Assembly (NCBI RefSeq): GCF_000429085.1
Contig: NZ_AUBE01000008.1
Location: 124,001-188,000, forward strand
DNA from: Streptomyces flavidovirens DSM 40150
GTDB taxonomy: Bacteria > Actinomycetota > Actinomycetes > Streptomycetales > Streptomycetaceae
Direction of reading: 5' to 3'
DNA length: 64,000 bases
A model generated the notes under the pieces. The model was not told the DNA's origin. It was given only the letters and a program-made list of their open reading frames with translations, and did no database searches. Shown here in pieces: positions 1 to 7,752 of the stretch; the stretch's first letter is position 1; every line of letters begins with the position of its first letter. The position numbers and the translations under genes were made by a program.

Positions 1-78
1 GAGACAGCCATCGGCCGGTGGGCGGGCGCGACTCCGGCCGCCGCCATGGCCGCCGAGGTGCCGGTGTCGGTCGGCTGA
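1..78 (+). CDS. 3' end of an upstream gene (partial, unidentified)
   Basis: Frame 1 is open from the window edge to a TGA at 76-78 and nearly every codon ends in G or C, as in real Streptomyces genes. The 25 visible residues are rich in Ala and Gly and end in VPVSVG. They are too few to name a family. A strong hairpin starts 23 bases after the stop, which supports a true gene end. The frame is convincing; the function is unknown. Confidence 0.5.
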   Translation, partial: ETAIGRWAGATPAAAMAAEVPVSVG

Positions 79-100
79 CTCGGAGCAGCCCCCCCGCGAC

Positions 101-136
101 CGGCCTGCCGCCCCGGCTCATCGGGGCGGCAGGCCG
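101..136 (+). terminator. Hairpin terminator after the partial gene
   Basis: A perfect 14-bp stem (101-114 with 123-136) encloses an 8-base loop. It lies just after the stop at 78. There is no T-run, as is usual in Streptomyces. Confidence 0.7.
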
Positions 137-734
137 ACCGGTGTTGCGCCGAGAGCGAGCCCGCGTTCCCAAAGAGGCCGTGGTTCGGCAGGGTTGCCGC
201 ATGAGACTACTGATACTGGGCGGTACGGAGTTCGTCCAGTTGGGCGGGGTGGCCCCGCAGCGGCCCGACCGCCCGGTGGTCGGTCTGGCTCCGGAGAAGG
301 AAGCACGGGCGCTGGGGCGGCGGTCGCCGGAGGTCTGAGCATGCCTGAGGGGCGCGGGGTGGGTACGGGACCGTCCGTACCCACCCCGCGCCCCGGCAGG
401 GGTGGTGATGCCGCCCGACGGCACGAGACTGGCGCGACATGACGTTCGCGCCGTCGGGCGGAGTGAGTGGCCGGCCGGACGGAGTCCGGCGCAGCGTGCC
501 GATGCCCGCGCAGCGGTGCGAGGTGCGCACGAAGAAGTGGTCGTTCGCGCCGTCGGGCGGAGCTGATGGGGAAGGGGTTCCGCGGCGGTGGGCGATGAGC
601 TTTCGGGCGTCCTCCCCTCAGGTCGAGGAGGACGTTCCTTGAGCCTTGACCACCGCACTGGCTCGCTCGCCGCCGCGGCACCTTCCGTCCGTGACCTCCG
701 GCCACCCCTCATTCGGGCCGGCGGTACGGACTGC
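137..734. other. Gene-free stretch with hairpins and a direct repeat
   Basis: No reading frame here shows convincing codon bias or a recognisable product. The stretch holds a perfect 20-bp stem (349-368 with 375-394, loop 6), a 21-bp exact direct repeat (443-463 and 542-562) and a smaller 8-bp stem near 608-634. The 20-bp hairpin could end transcripts from either side. I see no promoter or RNA gene that I can support. Confidence 0.5.
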
Positions 735-740
735 ACCACC

Positions 741-761
741 GGCCCGACCTCCCGTCGGGCC
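741..761 (-). terminator. katA terminator
   Basis: An 8-bp GC-only stem (741-748 with 754-761) with a 5-base loop lies about 20 bases beyond the katA stop. Confidence 0.55.
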
Positions 762-781
762 CGCGGTGCGGTCTCGGTGTG

Positions 782-2239
782 CTAGTCCTCGCGCAGGGCG
801 CGGACCGCTTCCTCGACGCGCTTGCCGTACTCCGCGTCCGCGGCGTGGAAGTGCGCGAGGTTCTTCTCGATCACGTCGTCGCGGCTGACCTGCGAGAGGC
901 CACCGGCGATGTTCGCGATGAGGCGGGACTTCTCCTCGGCCGACATCAGGCGGTAGAGCTCACCGGCCTGGAAGAAGTCGTCGTCCTTGACGTGGACGGC
1001 GGCGGCGTGCGTGCCGGTCCAGCCGGCGATCGCCAGCGGGGCGGAGAGCGCCGAGTCGGTCTGCGCGGGACCGTCGTACGAGTTGGGCTCGTAGTTCTTG
1101 TCGTAGCGCGAGCCGTAGCGGGTCGCCATGGCGCCGTCGCGGCCGTAGTTGTCGGCCACCGTCGCCTTCGGGGCGTTCACCGGGAGCTGGGTGTGGTTCA
1201 CACCGAGGCGGTAGCGGTGGGCGTCCGCGTAGGCGAAGAGCCGGCCCTGGAGCATCTTGTCCGGCGAGGGGCCGATACCCGGAACGAAGTTGTTCGGGGA
1301 GAACGCGGCCTGCTCGACCTCGGCGAAGACGTTGTCCGGGTTCCGGTCGAGGACGAGGCGGCCGACCCGCTGGAGCGGGTAGTCCGCGTGCGGCCACACC
1401 TTCGTGAGGTCGAACGGGTTGAAGCGGTAGTCCGGGGCCTCGGCGGCCGGCATGATCTGTACGTACAGCGTCCAGGACGGGTTGACGCCGCGCTCGATGG
1501 CCTGGAGCAGGTCCGTCTGGTGCGAGTTGGCGTCCTTGCCGACCTGCTCGGCGGCCTGCTCGGAGGAGAGGCAGCGGATGCCCTGGTTCGTCTTGAAGTG
1601 GTACTTGACGAAGAAGGCCTCGCCCGCGGCGTTCGTCCACTGGTAGGTGTGCGAGCCGTAGCCGTTCATGTGGCGGTACGACGCGGGGATGCCGCGGTCG
1701 CCCATCAGCCAGGTGATCTGGTGCGTCGCCTCGGGGGCGTGCGCCCAGAAGTCCCAGACGTTGTCCGGCTCCTGCTTGCCCGTGAAGGGGTCGCGCTTCT
1801 GGGAGTGGATGAAGTCGGGGAACTTGATCGGGTCCTTGATGAAGAACACCGGGGTGTTGTTGCCGACGAGGTCGTAGTTGCCCTCTTCGGTGTAGAACTT
1901 CAGCGCGAAACCGCGCGGGTCGCGGACCGCGTCCGCGCCGCCGAGGCTGTCCGCGACGGTGGAGAAGCGGATGAACGTCTCGGTCCGCTTGCCCACCTCG
2001 CCGAGGAAGTTCGCGCGGGTGAAGCCGGTGACGTCGTCCGTCACCTCGAAGTAGCCGTACGCGCCCGAGCCGCGGGCGTGGACGACGCGCTCCGGGATGC
2101 GCTCACGGTTGAACCGGGCCAGCTTCTCCAGCAGGTGCTGGTCCTGGAGGAGGAGCGGGCCGCCGACACCGGCGGAGGCGGAATTCTGGTTGTCGGCGAC
2201 CGGGGCGCCTGACTCGGTCGTGAGCACACGCTTCGACAT
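782..2239 (-). CDS. katA: Monofunctional haem catalase
   Basis: Converts hydrogen peroxide to water and oxygen in the cytoplasm. The 485 residues are the full length of a small-subunit catalase. Visible landmarks are the distal His54 in RVVHARGSG, catalytic Asn127 in VGNNTPVFF, and the haem-ligand Tyr337 in RLFAY. The ATG at 2239 follows a purine-rich AGGAAGG site. No Fur-type regulator is next to it, although many Streptomyces catalase genes have one. Instead, an inverted repeat shared with the uraD, aceB and allB promoters lies 64 bases upstream and covers the -35. This suggests the gene serves purine breakdown, where uricase releases peroxide. The next gene upstream is the divergent-function but co-oriented glxR. 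Confidence 0.95.
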   Translation of the reverse strand: MSKRVLTTESGAPVADNQNSASAGVGGPLLLQDQHLLEKLARFNRERIPERVVHARGSGAYGYFEVTDDVTGFTRANFLGEVGKRTETFIRFSTVADSLGGADAVRDPRGFALKFYTEEGNYDLVGNNTPVFFIKDPIKFPDFIHSQKRDPFTGKQEPDNVWDFWAHAPEATHQITWLMGDRGIPASYRHMNGYGSHTYQWTNAAGEAFFVKYHFKTNQGIRCLSSEQAAEQVGKDANSHQTDLLQAIERGVNPSWTLYVQIMPAAEAPDYRFNPFDLTKVWPHADYPLQRVGRLVLDRNPDNVFAEVEQAAFSPNNFVPGIGPSPDKMLQGRLFAYADAHRYRLGVNHTQLPVNAPKATVADNYGRDGAMATRYGSRYDKNYEPNSYDGPAQTDSALSAPLAIAGWTGTHAAAVHVKDDDFFQAGELYRLMSAEEKSRLIANIAGGLSQVSRDDVIEKNLAHFHAADAEYGKRVEEAVRALRED

Positions 2240-2277
2240 GGGGACCTTCCTGCGGAAATCTGCTGGCGGCGTGAGGA

Positions 2278-2317
2278 GCGTAAGTACGCACCGAGCGTGA
2301 CGTCAACAGTTTGTTGA
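2278..2317 (-). promoter_or_regulatory. katA promoter with AllR-type operator
   Basis: On the minus strand a -35 TTGACG (2306-2301) and a -10-like TTACGC (2283-2278) are 17 bases apart. The perfect 6-3-6 inverted repeat TCAACA-GTT-TGTTGA at 2303-2317 overlaps the -35. Geometry and sequence match the uraD promoter at 9744-9783 almost exactly, including the distance to the start codon (64 and 65 bases). Assignment to AllR is inference. Confidence 0.7.
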
Positions 2318-2365
2318 AGTTGAAGAGAGGGTTCGGCGCGGACTGAAGCGAAAAAAATTGGGAAT

Positions 2366-2423
2366 CCGGGCGGCGGCGGCGCCTGGGCGCGACAGGACAG
2401 GTGTCAGCGCCGCCGCCGCCCGG
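2366..2423 (-). terminator. glxR/hyi operon terminator
   Basis: A perfect 17-bp GC stem (2366-2382 with 2407-2423) begins 15 bases after the glxR stop. In the minus direction it is followed by a run of T (2351-2357), giving a classical intrinsic terminator. Confidence 0.85.
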
Positions 2424-2438
2424 AAGTCAGGGAGCTGA

Positions 2439-3335
2439 TCAGCTCTGGACGGGCTGACCGGAGAGGCGCTCGACGGCGCGCAACAGGGCGGAGTGGTCCA
2501 GGCCACCGTCACCCTGGGCGCGCAGCGAGGCGACGAGCTGGGCGACCACCGCGCCGACGGGGAGAGCGGCACCGACATTGCGGGCGGCGTCGGTGACGAT
2601 GCCCATGTCCTTGTGGTGCAGGTCGATCCGGAAGCCGGGGGCGAAGTCGCGGTTGAGGAAGTTGTCCTTCTTGCGGGTCAGGACGGTCGAGCCGGCCAGT
2701 CCGCCGTTGAGGACGTCGAGGGCCGCGGTGAGGTCCACGCCGGACTTCTCCAGGAAGACCACGGCCTCGGCGCACGCCTGGATGTTGACCGCGACAATGA
2801 GCTGGTTCGCGGCCTTCACCGTCTGGCCGGAGCCGTGCGGACCGCACAGGACGATGGTCTTGCCGAGCGCTTCGAGCACCGGCTTGGCGGCGTCGAAGTC
2901 CTCCTGCGAACCGCCGACCATGATCGACAGTACGGCCTCGATCGCGCCGGCCTCGCCGCCGGAGACGGGGGCGTCCAGGACACGCAGACCCTTCTCGGCG
3001 CCGGCCTTGCCCAGGTCGACGGAGGTCTGCGGGGTGATCGAGGACATGTCGATCAGGAGGGCGCCCTGCTTGGCGTTCTCCAGGATGCCGTCCGGACCGT
3101 ACGCGATCGCCTCGACCTGCGGGGAGGCGGGCACCATCGTGATGATGACGTCGGCGTCCTTGACGGCCTCGGCGATCGAGGACGCGCCCTTGCCGCCGGC
3201 GGCGACGAGGCGGTCGATCTTGGGCTGCTCAAGGGTGTAGCCGGTGACGTCGTAACCCGCCTTCAGCAGGTTCTCGGACATGGGGGAGCCCATGATGCCG
3301 AGGCCGATGAATCCGATCTTGGGGAGGTTGCTCAT
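2439..3335 (-). CDS. glxR: 2-hydroxy-3-oxopropionate (tartronate semialdehyde) reductase
   Basis: Reduces tartronate semialdehyde to D-glycerate with NAD(P)H in the glyoxylate salvage route. The 298 residues fit the beta-hydroxyacid dehydrogenase family. The N-terminal Rossmann motif GFIGLGIMG, the substrate signature DAPVSGG and the catalytic Lys in GQTVKAANQ are all present. I chose the ATG at 3335 because AGAGG lies 8 bases before it; a GTG at 3356 extends the frame but has no ribosome site. It follows hyi with a 49-base gap that contains a tandem repeat. The two genes form an operon. The carboligase Gcl that makes the substrate is not in this window. Confidence 0.92.
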   Translation of the reverse strand: MSNLPKIGFIGLGIMGSPMSENLLKAGYDVTGYTLEQPKIDRLVAAGGKGASSIAEAVKDADVIITMVPASPQVEAIAYGPDGILENAKQGALLIDMSSITPQTSVDLGKAGAEKGLRVLDAPVSGGEAGAIEAVLSIMVGGSQEDFDAAKPVLEALGKTIVLCGPHGSGQTVKAANQLIVAVNIQACAEAVVFLEKSGVDLTAALDVLNGGLAGSTVLTRKKDNFLNRDFAPGFRIDLHHKDMGIVTDAARNVGAALPVGAVVAQLVASLRAQGDGGLDHSALLRAVERLSGQPVQS

Positions 3336-3347
3336 GATGGGTGCCTC

Positions 3348-3375
3348 TTTCAACACACGCGTTTCAACACACGCG
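3348..3375 (-). repeat. Exact 14-bp tandem repeat between hyi and glxR
   Basis: The unit tttcaacacacgcg occurs twice in direct succession (3348-3361 and 3362-3375). Each unit contains TCAACA, the half-site of the regulon operator. It sits in the 5' leader of glxR inside the operon. Confidence 0.8.
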
Positions 3376-3384
3376 TAAAAATGG

Positions 3385-4206
3385 TCAGTTCGAGAGCCAG
3401 CCGAAGGCTTCGGCGCTCGGGCGGTCGCCGGGCTTGTACTCCAGGCCCACCCAGCCGTCGTAACCGGCGTTCTTGAGCTGGTTGAGCAGCTCTTCGAGCG
3501 GCAGGTCTCCCGTGCCGGGGGCGCCGCGGCCGGGGTTGTCGGCGATCTGCACGTGGCCGGTCTTGCCGGCGTACTCCGCGATCACGTCGGACACGTTCTC
3601 GCCGTTCATCGACAGGTGGTAGATGTCCAGGAGGAACTTGGCGTTGCCGAGTCCGGTGGCCTCGTTGACCTGGTCGACGACCGCGATGCCGGCCGGTGCG
3701 CTGACCAGCGGGTAGCGCGGCGACTCCGGCTTGTTGAGGGTCTCGATCAGCAGGATCGCGCCCACCCGGTCGGCGGCGCGGGCGGCCACCACCAGGTTCT
3801 CCAGGGCAAGCTTGTCCTGGACCTCCGGGTCGACGCCGTCCACGCGGTTGCCGTAGAGCGCGTTGAGCGCCTTGCAGCCGACCGAGGCGGCGAAGTCCGC
3901 CGCCACATCGATGTTGGCGCGGAAGCGGTCCGACTCCTCGCCGGGCACGGAGAGTGCGCCGCGGTCCGGGCCGGGAAGCTGCCCGGCGTAGAAGTTGAGG
4001 CCGACCAGCTGGGTGCCGGCCTCGTCGAGCGCCTTCTTGAGCGCGTCGAGCTCGGCCTGGTCGGGGGTGGGGGTCTCGATCCAGGGCCACCACAGCTCGA
4101 CCGCCTTGAAGCCTGCCGCGGCGGCGGCCGCCGGGCGCTCGAGGAGCGGGAGTTCCGTGAAGAGGATCGAGAGGTTCACATCGAAGCGGTGGTCCGTGTA
4201 GCCCAT
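3385..4206 (-). CDS. hyi: Hydroxypyruvate isomerase
   Basis: Interconverts hydroxypyruvate and tartronate semialdehyde. The 273 residues match the Hyi branch of the xylose-isomerase-like TIM-barrel family. Typical segments are the start (RFDVNLSILFTE), ELWWPW, LLIETLN, FLLDIYHLSMNGE and GHVQIADNPGR, which supply the metal-binding Glu, Asp, His and Glu. The ATG at 4206 has AAGGAG 14 bases upstream, a somewhat long spacing. It is the first gene of the hyi-glxR pair. Its upstream region carries two 15-base inverted repeats spaced 21 bases centre to centre. It works with GlxR to feed glyoxylate carbon into glycerate. Confidence 0.92.
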   Translation of the reverse strand: MGYTDHRFDVNLSILFTELPLLERPAAAAAAGFKAVELWWPWIETPTPDQAELDALKKALDEAGTQLVGLNFYAGQLPGPDRGALSVPGEESDRFRANIDVAADFAASVGCKALNALYGNRVDGVDPEVQDKLALENLVVAARAADRVGAILLIETLNKPESPRYPLVSAPAGIAVVDQVNEATGLGNAKFLLDIYHLSMNGENVSDVIAEYAGKTGHVQIADNPGRGAPGTGDLPLEELLNQLKNAGYDGWVGLEYKPGDRPSAEAFGWLSN

Positions 4207-4223
4207 GAGGGTTTCGGCGCTCC

Positions 4224-4259
4224 TTCCGTATCGCGGAAGTTATTTTCTGCCTGATGGAA
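4224..4259 (-). promoter_or_regulatory. Twin operator-like 15-mers upstream of hyi
   Basis: In the minus direction TTCCATCAGGCAGAA (4259-4245) and TTCCGCGATACGGAA (4238-4224) both follow TTCC..GGAA or TTC..GAA symmetry with 15-base length. Their centres are 21 bases apart, two helical turns. A TAACTT that could be the -10 lies between them. The second extends to a 17-base element, CTTCCG-N5-CGGAAG (4223-4239). This is a different sequence class from the TCAACA operator. The binding protein is unknown; an IclR-family protein is a guess. Confidence 0.45.
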
Positions 4260-4581
4260 TGTTGCATGGTGGTGCGGAGGCCTGTCAAGAGGGTGTGGCC
4301 AGGTCGGGCGGCCCGATGGTGCCCAAGGTGCCCCTGGGGAGGGGGTGGCCGGGGGGATGGCTGACGAGTGACGGTCGGCCCCGCGCCACGTCCGGTCTGT
4401 TTATGGCCGAGATTCGGCCATGGCTCACAGGAAATGCATAGGGAATGCATAGTTCATTTTTCTGGCCAAGGTGTGTACCGGCCGGAATGGCATTTCGCGT
4501 CCATCCTCCGGTTCGTGGCCTGGACCTTTGCGGAATGACTGATTCGCAGTGCGGGGTGCCTTCATGAGAAGGAAATGAGAA
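4260..4581. other. Intergenic stretch between hyi and the secreted-protein gene
   Basis: No frame here has convincing coding bias. Near 4429-4451 the sequence GGAAATGCATA is followed by GGGAATGCATA, a small imperfect direct repeat. AT content rises toward 4582, where a promoter begins. Confidence 0.4.
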
Positions 4582-4611
4582 TTGACATGCCCGCATCGCT
4601 CTTAGCAGAAT
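4582..4611 (+). promoter_or_regulatory. Vegetative-type promoter
   Basis: TTGACA (4582-4587) is followed 18 bases later by CAGAAT (4606-4611). It lies about 60 bases before the ATG of the small secreted protein. Confidence 0.55.
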
Positions 4612-4669
4612 CGCGTTGCTCGCTCACCGAGTGAGTGACGGTTCTACAAGAAGCGTTGATGGGGGAAAG

Positions 4670-5089
4670 ATGACGATCCGCAAAAACCTGGGTCTCGTCG
4701 GGGCCGGCGCCATGCTGATGCTGGGTGCCGGGGTGGGCCTCGCGCCCGCCGCGAGCGCGGCTTCAACGGGGGACGGCAAGGCGGTTTCCACCTCGCAGTC
4801 GTCGAAGGGGCAGGTCAAGTCCGGCGTGGGCACGAAGTCCCTCAGCAAGGCGGGCGGCGCCGCAGCCGCCTCCGAGGGCGACGTGAACATCAATGCGAGC
4901 TGCTGGAACGGCCGCACGTCCGGCAGAAACTTCTACATGACCTGCTCCGGCAACGGCTACCGGGTCTACGTGGACTGCTCCAACGGCTACCGGTACACCT
5001 TCGGGACGTACTACTACGGCACCTGGAACCACACGCTGACCTGCCCCTCGGGCACCAACGCCATCTGGGGCGGCTCGATCGGCGGCTGA
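4670..5089 (+). CDS. Small secreted cysteine-containing protein of unknown function
   Basis: I do not recognise a named family. The 139 residues start with a clear Sec signal peptide: basic MTIRKN, a hydrophobic core, and an AASA-type cleavage site near residue 31. A Ser/Gly/Lys-rich low-complexity linker runs to about residue 70. The C-terminal 65 residues are rich in Tyr, Gly and Asn and hold four Cys, probably two disulfides outside the cell. GGGGGAAAG precedes the ATG. The gene stands alone between its own promoter and a perfect palindromic terminator. A secreted effector or surface protein is possible but unproven. Confidence 0.7.
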   Translation: MTIRKNLGLVGAGAMLMLGAGVGLAPAASAASTGDGKAVSTSQSSKGQVKSGVGTKSLSKAGGAAAASEGDVNINASCWNGRTSGRNFYMTCSGNGYRVYVDCSNGYRYTFGTYYYGTWNHTLTCPSGTNAIWGGSIGG

Positions 5090-5120
5090 TTTCCGGCCGC
5101 GGGACCCCGACTGACTGAGG

Positions 5121-5163
5121 CCGATCCAGGGACTGTCCGGACAGTCCCTGGATTCGGTCTTTT
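5121..5163 (+). terminator. Perfect palindromic terminator
   Basis: A 30-base perfect palindrome (5124-5153) is followed by tcggtctttt. It ends the secreted-protein transcript. Confidence 0.85.
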
Positions 5164-5255
5164 CACATATGCGGGAATGATCGCCTCCTCTTCTTCTCAG
5201 GGAAATCTCATAAATCTCTCAGTGATCTCTCGGCGGTCATTGCTTTCATGGAGTC

Positions 5256-5780
5256 ATGAATCCGAAACAGTTAAGCCGACTGGCGATGACCTCCCTCGCC
5301 GTACTGCTTCCGTTCACGATGCTCACCGGCTGCTCGTCGGACAAGAAAAGCGATGTTCCGTCCGCCGGCGGAAAGACATCGGCCGGCAGCACGACCGAAA
5401 AGCCCGGCGCCGGTGATCCGGACGCCGACGTCCTCAAGTTCGTACGGTGCCTGCGCGAGAACGACATCGAGGTCGACGACCCGGAGACGAATGGGAATGT
5501 CTCGATCCAGGTCACGGACACCCAGGACCAGGCCAAGATCAGCAAGGCCCAGAACGCCTGCAAGCAGTACATGGACGAGGGCGGCAGCGGCGGCGGCGGT
5601 GCGGCCGGCGGCGGCAAGGAGACCGAGGAGCAGAAGGTGTGGCGGCTCAAGGTCGAACGCTGCCTGCGCGACAAGGGCTTCACGATGGGCAACGTCACGG
5701 AGAGCGAGCGGGCAGCCCACGAGAAGGCCTCGAAGGAGTGCTACAAGGAAGCCGGTCCCGTTCCGGGTGCGGGACAGTGA
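5256..5780 (+). CDS. Lipoprotein, first gene of the efflux operon
   Basis: A 174-residue exported lipoprotein with lipobox LTGC (Cys26). The mature part has an acidic, Cys-containing domain in two similar halves: FVRCLREN...C and VERCLRDKG...EC, separated by a Gly-rich linker near residue 110. I know it only as a protein that commonly precedes HlyD-like adaptors in Streptomyces; no catalytic motif is visible. Codon 6 (5271-5273) is TTA, the rare leucine codon read by bldA tRNA. The in-frame ATG at 5286 would avoid it but has no ribosome site, whereas GGAG precedes 5256. The stop overlaps the next start (GTGA). Confidence 0.8.
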   Translation: MNPKQLSRLAMTSLAVLLPFTMLTGCSSDKKSDVPSAGGKTSAGSTTEKPGAGDPDADVLKFVRCLRENDIEVDDPETNGNVSIQVTDTQDQAKISKAQNACKQYMDEGGSGGGGAAGGGKETEEQKVWRLKVERCLRDKGFTMGNVTESERAAHEKASKECYKEAGPVPGAGQ

Positions 5781-6985
5781 CCGGTACCGATCACGGGGCC
5801 GGGCCCCGCACTGTGAGCGAGGCCGAGGACCTCCCGCCGCGCCCCCGCCGCGCCCGCAGGCTCATCGTCTGCTGCGTGGTCGTGCTGACCGCCGGTGCGG
5901 CGGCCGTCGTGGTGGTCCGCGACCGCGCGGACGGCGCACCGCCGCCGAAGCTCCCGCCGTCGGCGGCCACCGCCCCGGTGACCCGCGGCGATCTGACGGC
6001 GAAGGAAACCCTGGACGGGACGCTGGAGTACGCCGACGAGGTGTACCTCCCCAACCGCCTGACCGGCACCGTGACCTGGACGGCCCGCCCCGGAGCGACG
6101 GTCTCGCGGGGCGGCGTCCTCTACCGGATCGACGAGAAGCCCGTCGTGCTGCTGTACGGACGCATCCCGGCCTACCGCGCCTTCGCCCCCGGCATGGCCG
6201 ACGGAGGCGACGTACGCCAGCTGGAGAAGAACCTCGCCGCCCTCGGCTACACCGGCTTCACGGTGGACGAGACGTACACCGACGGAACGGCGTACGCGGT
6301 CAGACGCTGGCAGCGTGCCCTCGGCCTGCCGCGTACGGGGCAGCTCGAACTCGGCCGCGTCCTGTTCGCCCCGCAGTCCGTGCGGGCGGGCGAGGCCGAC
6401 CGCAAACCCGGTGACGAGGCGCAGAACGGCAGCCCCGTCCTGGACACGACCAAGGCCGAACGCACCGTGACGGTGAAGGCCACCATGTCCCAGCAGCGCC
6501 TGCTGCCCGTCGGCAAGAAGGTGACCGTCACCATCCCCGGCCGTGACAAACCGGTCGCGGGCAAGGTCACCTCGGTCGGCACCGTGGTCGCCGGTGGCGG
6601 TGGTGGCGGCGACGGCGGCGACAAGAACGGCGGCGGCGACGACGGCGGCGACAACGGCCAGGGCGGCGGACAGAACCCCCGGGATGGCGACCGGACCGTC
6701 ACCGTACGGATCGCCCTCGCCGACCAGAAGGCGGCCGGGGCCCTGACCTACTCCCCGGTCCGCGTCGAGGCCGAGAACGAGCGGCACCGCGACGTCCTGT
6801 CCGTGCCCGTAGCCGCGCTGCTCGCGCTGCGCGAAGGCGGGTACGGCGTGCAGGTCGTCGGGGACGGTCCGGGCAAGCCCGACCGCATCGTCCCGGTCAC
6901 GACCGGGCTGTTCAGCGGCGGCCGCGTCGAGGTGTCGGGAGCCGGCATCACCGAGGGCCTCAAGGTCGGGACGCCCGCGCTGTGA
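5777..6985 (+). CDS. MacA/HlyD-like membrane-fusion adaptor with peptidoglycan-binding domain
   Basis: The periplasmic-side adaptor of an ABC efflux pump, 402 residues. One membrane helix (about 29-47) is followed by an adaptor barrel/lipoyl region. A peptidoglycan-binding-like domain comes next ([18 protein letters not shown]...[12 protein letters not shown], about 140-190), then the barrel domain and a membrane-proximal domain. A Gly/Asp/Asn low-complexity loop (about 275-300) interrupts the barrel. GTG at 5777 overlaps the lipoprotein stop by GTGA, and the stop at 6985 overlaps the ATPase start the same way, so translation is coupled. It presumably links the MacB-like permease to the cell wall. 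The substrate is unknown. Confidence 0.85.
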   Translation: MTGTDHGAGPRTVSEAEDLPPRPRRARRLIVCCVVVLTAGAAAVVVVRDRADGAPPPKLPPSAATAPVTRGDLTAKETLDGTLEYADEVYLPNRLTGTVTWTARPGATVSRGGVLYRIDEKPVVLLYGRIPAYRAFAPGMADGGDVRQLEKNLAALGYTGFTVDETYTDGTAYAVRRWQRALGLPRTGQLELGRVLFAPQSVRAGEADRKPGDEAQNGSPVLDTTKAERTVTVKATMSQQRLLPVGKKVTVTIPGRDKPVAGKVTSVGTVVAGGGGGGDGGDKNGGGDDGGDNGQGGGQNPRDGDRTVTVRIALADQKAAGALTYSPVRVEAENERHRDVLSVPVAALLALREGGYGVQVVGDGPGKPDRIVPVTTGLFSGGRVEVSGAGITEGLKVGTPAL

Positions 6986-7752
6986 ACGCCGTCAGCGAGG
7001 TGACGAACGCGCCCGCCGCCGAGCCGGACCCGCGGACGGCCGAGCCCGTCATCGAACTCACCGCAGTGACCCGCAGCTACCCCGGCGCCCCGCCCGTGCA
7101 CGCCGTCCGCGACCTCTCCCTGCGGGTCCTGCCCGGCGAACTCCTCGCCGTGGTCGGCCCCTCCGGGTCGGGCAAGTCCACGCTGCTCAACCTCATCGGC
7201 ACCCTCGACCGCCCGACCGGCGGCCGCGTACGCATCGCCGGCCATCCCGTGGACCGGCTCTCCGACCGCCAGCTTTCGGCGCTGCGGGCCGAGCACATCG
7301 GGTTCGTCTTCCAGCAGTTCTTCCTCACCCAGGGAGTGAGCGCGGTCGACAACGTGGCCGAAGGGCTGCTGTACGCCGGACTGTCCCGGCGGGCCAGAAC
7401 GGCGGCCGCCGCCGCGAGCCTGCGCCGGGTCGGCCTCGGCCACCGGCTGCGGCACCGCCCGCACGAGCTGTCCGGCGGCGAGCGCCAGCGCGTCGCCCTG
7501 GCCCGCGCGGTGGCCGGCCGGCCCTCCCTGCTGCTCGCCGACGAACCGACGGGGTCGCTCGACACCGCGTCCGGGGCGCGCGTCGTCGAACTGCTGCGGG
7601 AACTCAACGCCGACGGCACCACCGTCGTCGTCATCACCCACGACACGGAACTCGCCGCCCGGCTGCCGCGCCGGGTCGTCATGTGCGACGGGCGGCTGGT
7701 CGAGGACCACGGCGGCGCGGCCCCCCGTACCGCCCAGGAGGCCACCCGATGA
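6982..7752 (+). CDS. ABC transporter ATP-binding protein (MacB/LolD type)
   Basis: Drives the efflux pump by ATP hydrolysis on the cytoplasmic face. The 256 residues contain Walker [10 protein letters not shown], the Q-loop FVFQQFFL, signature LSGGERQR, Walker [13 protein letters not shown] and the switch His in VVITHD. About 20 extra N-terminal residues precede the domain. GTG at 6982 overlaps the adaptor stop, and its own stop overlaps the permease ATG (ATGA). The motif set and neighbours place it in the MacB/LolCDE class rather than nutrient uptake. Confidence 0.92.
   Translation: MNAVSEVTNAPAAEPDPRTAEPVIELTAVTRSYPGAPPVHAVRDLSLRVLPGELLAVVGPSGSGKSTLLNLIGTLDRPTGGRVRIAGHPVDRLSDRQLSALRAEHIGFVFQQFFLTQGVSAVDNVAEGLLYAGLSRRARTAAAAASLRRVGLGHRLRHRPHELSGGERQRVALARAVAGRPSLLLADEPTGSLDTASGARVVELLRELNADGTTVVVITHDTELAARLPRRVVMCDGRLVEDHGGAAPRTAQEATR

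Noticed and set aside
779..2212. 477-residue plus-strand ORF opposite katA
   Set aside because: Val/Arg/Glu-rich antisense shadow of the catalase gene with no family motif.
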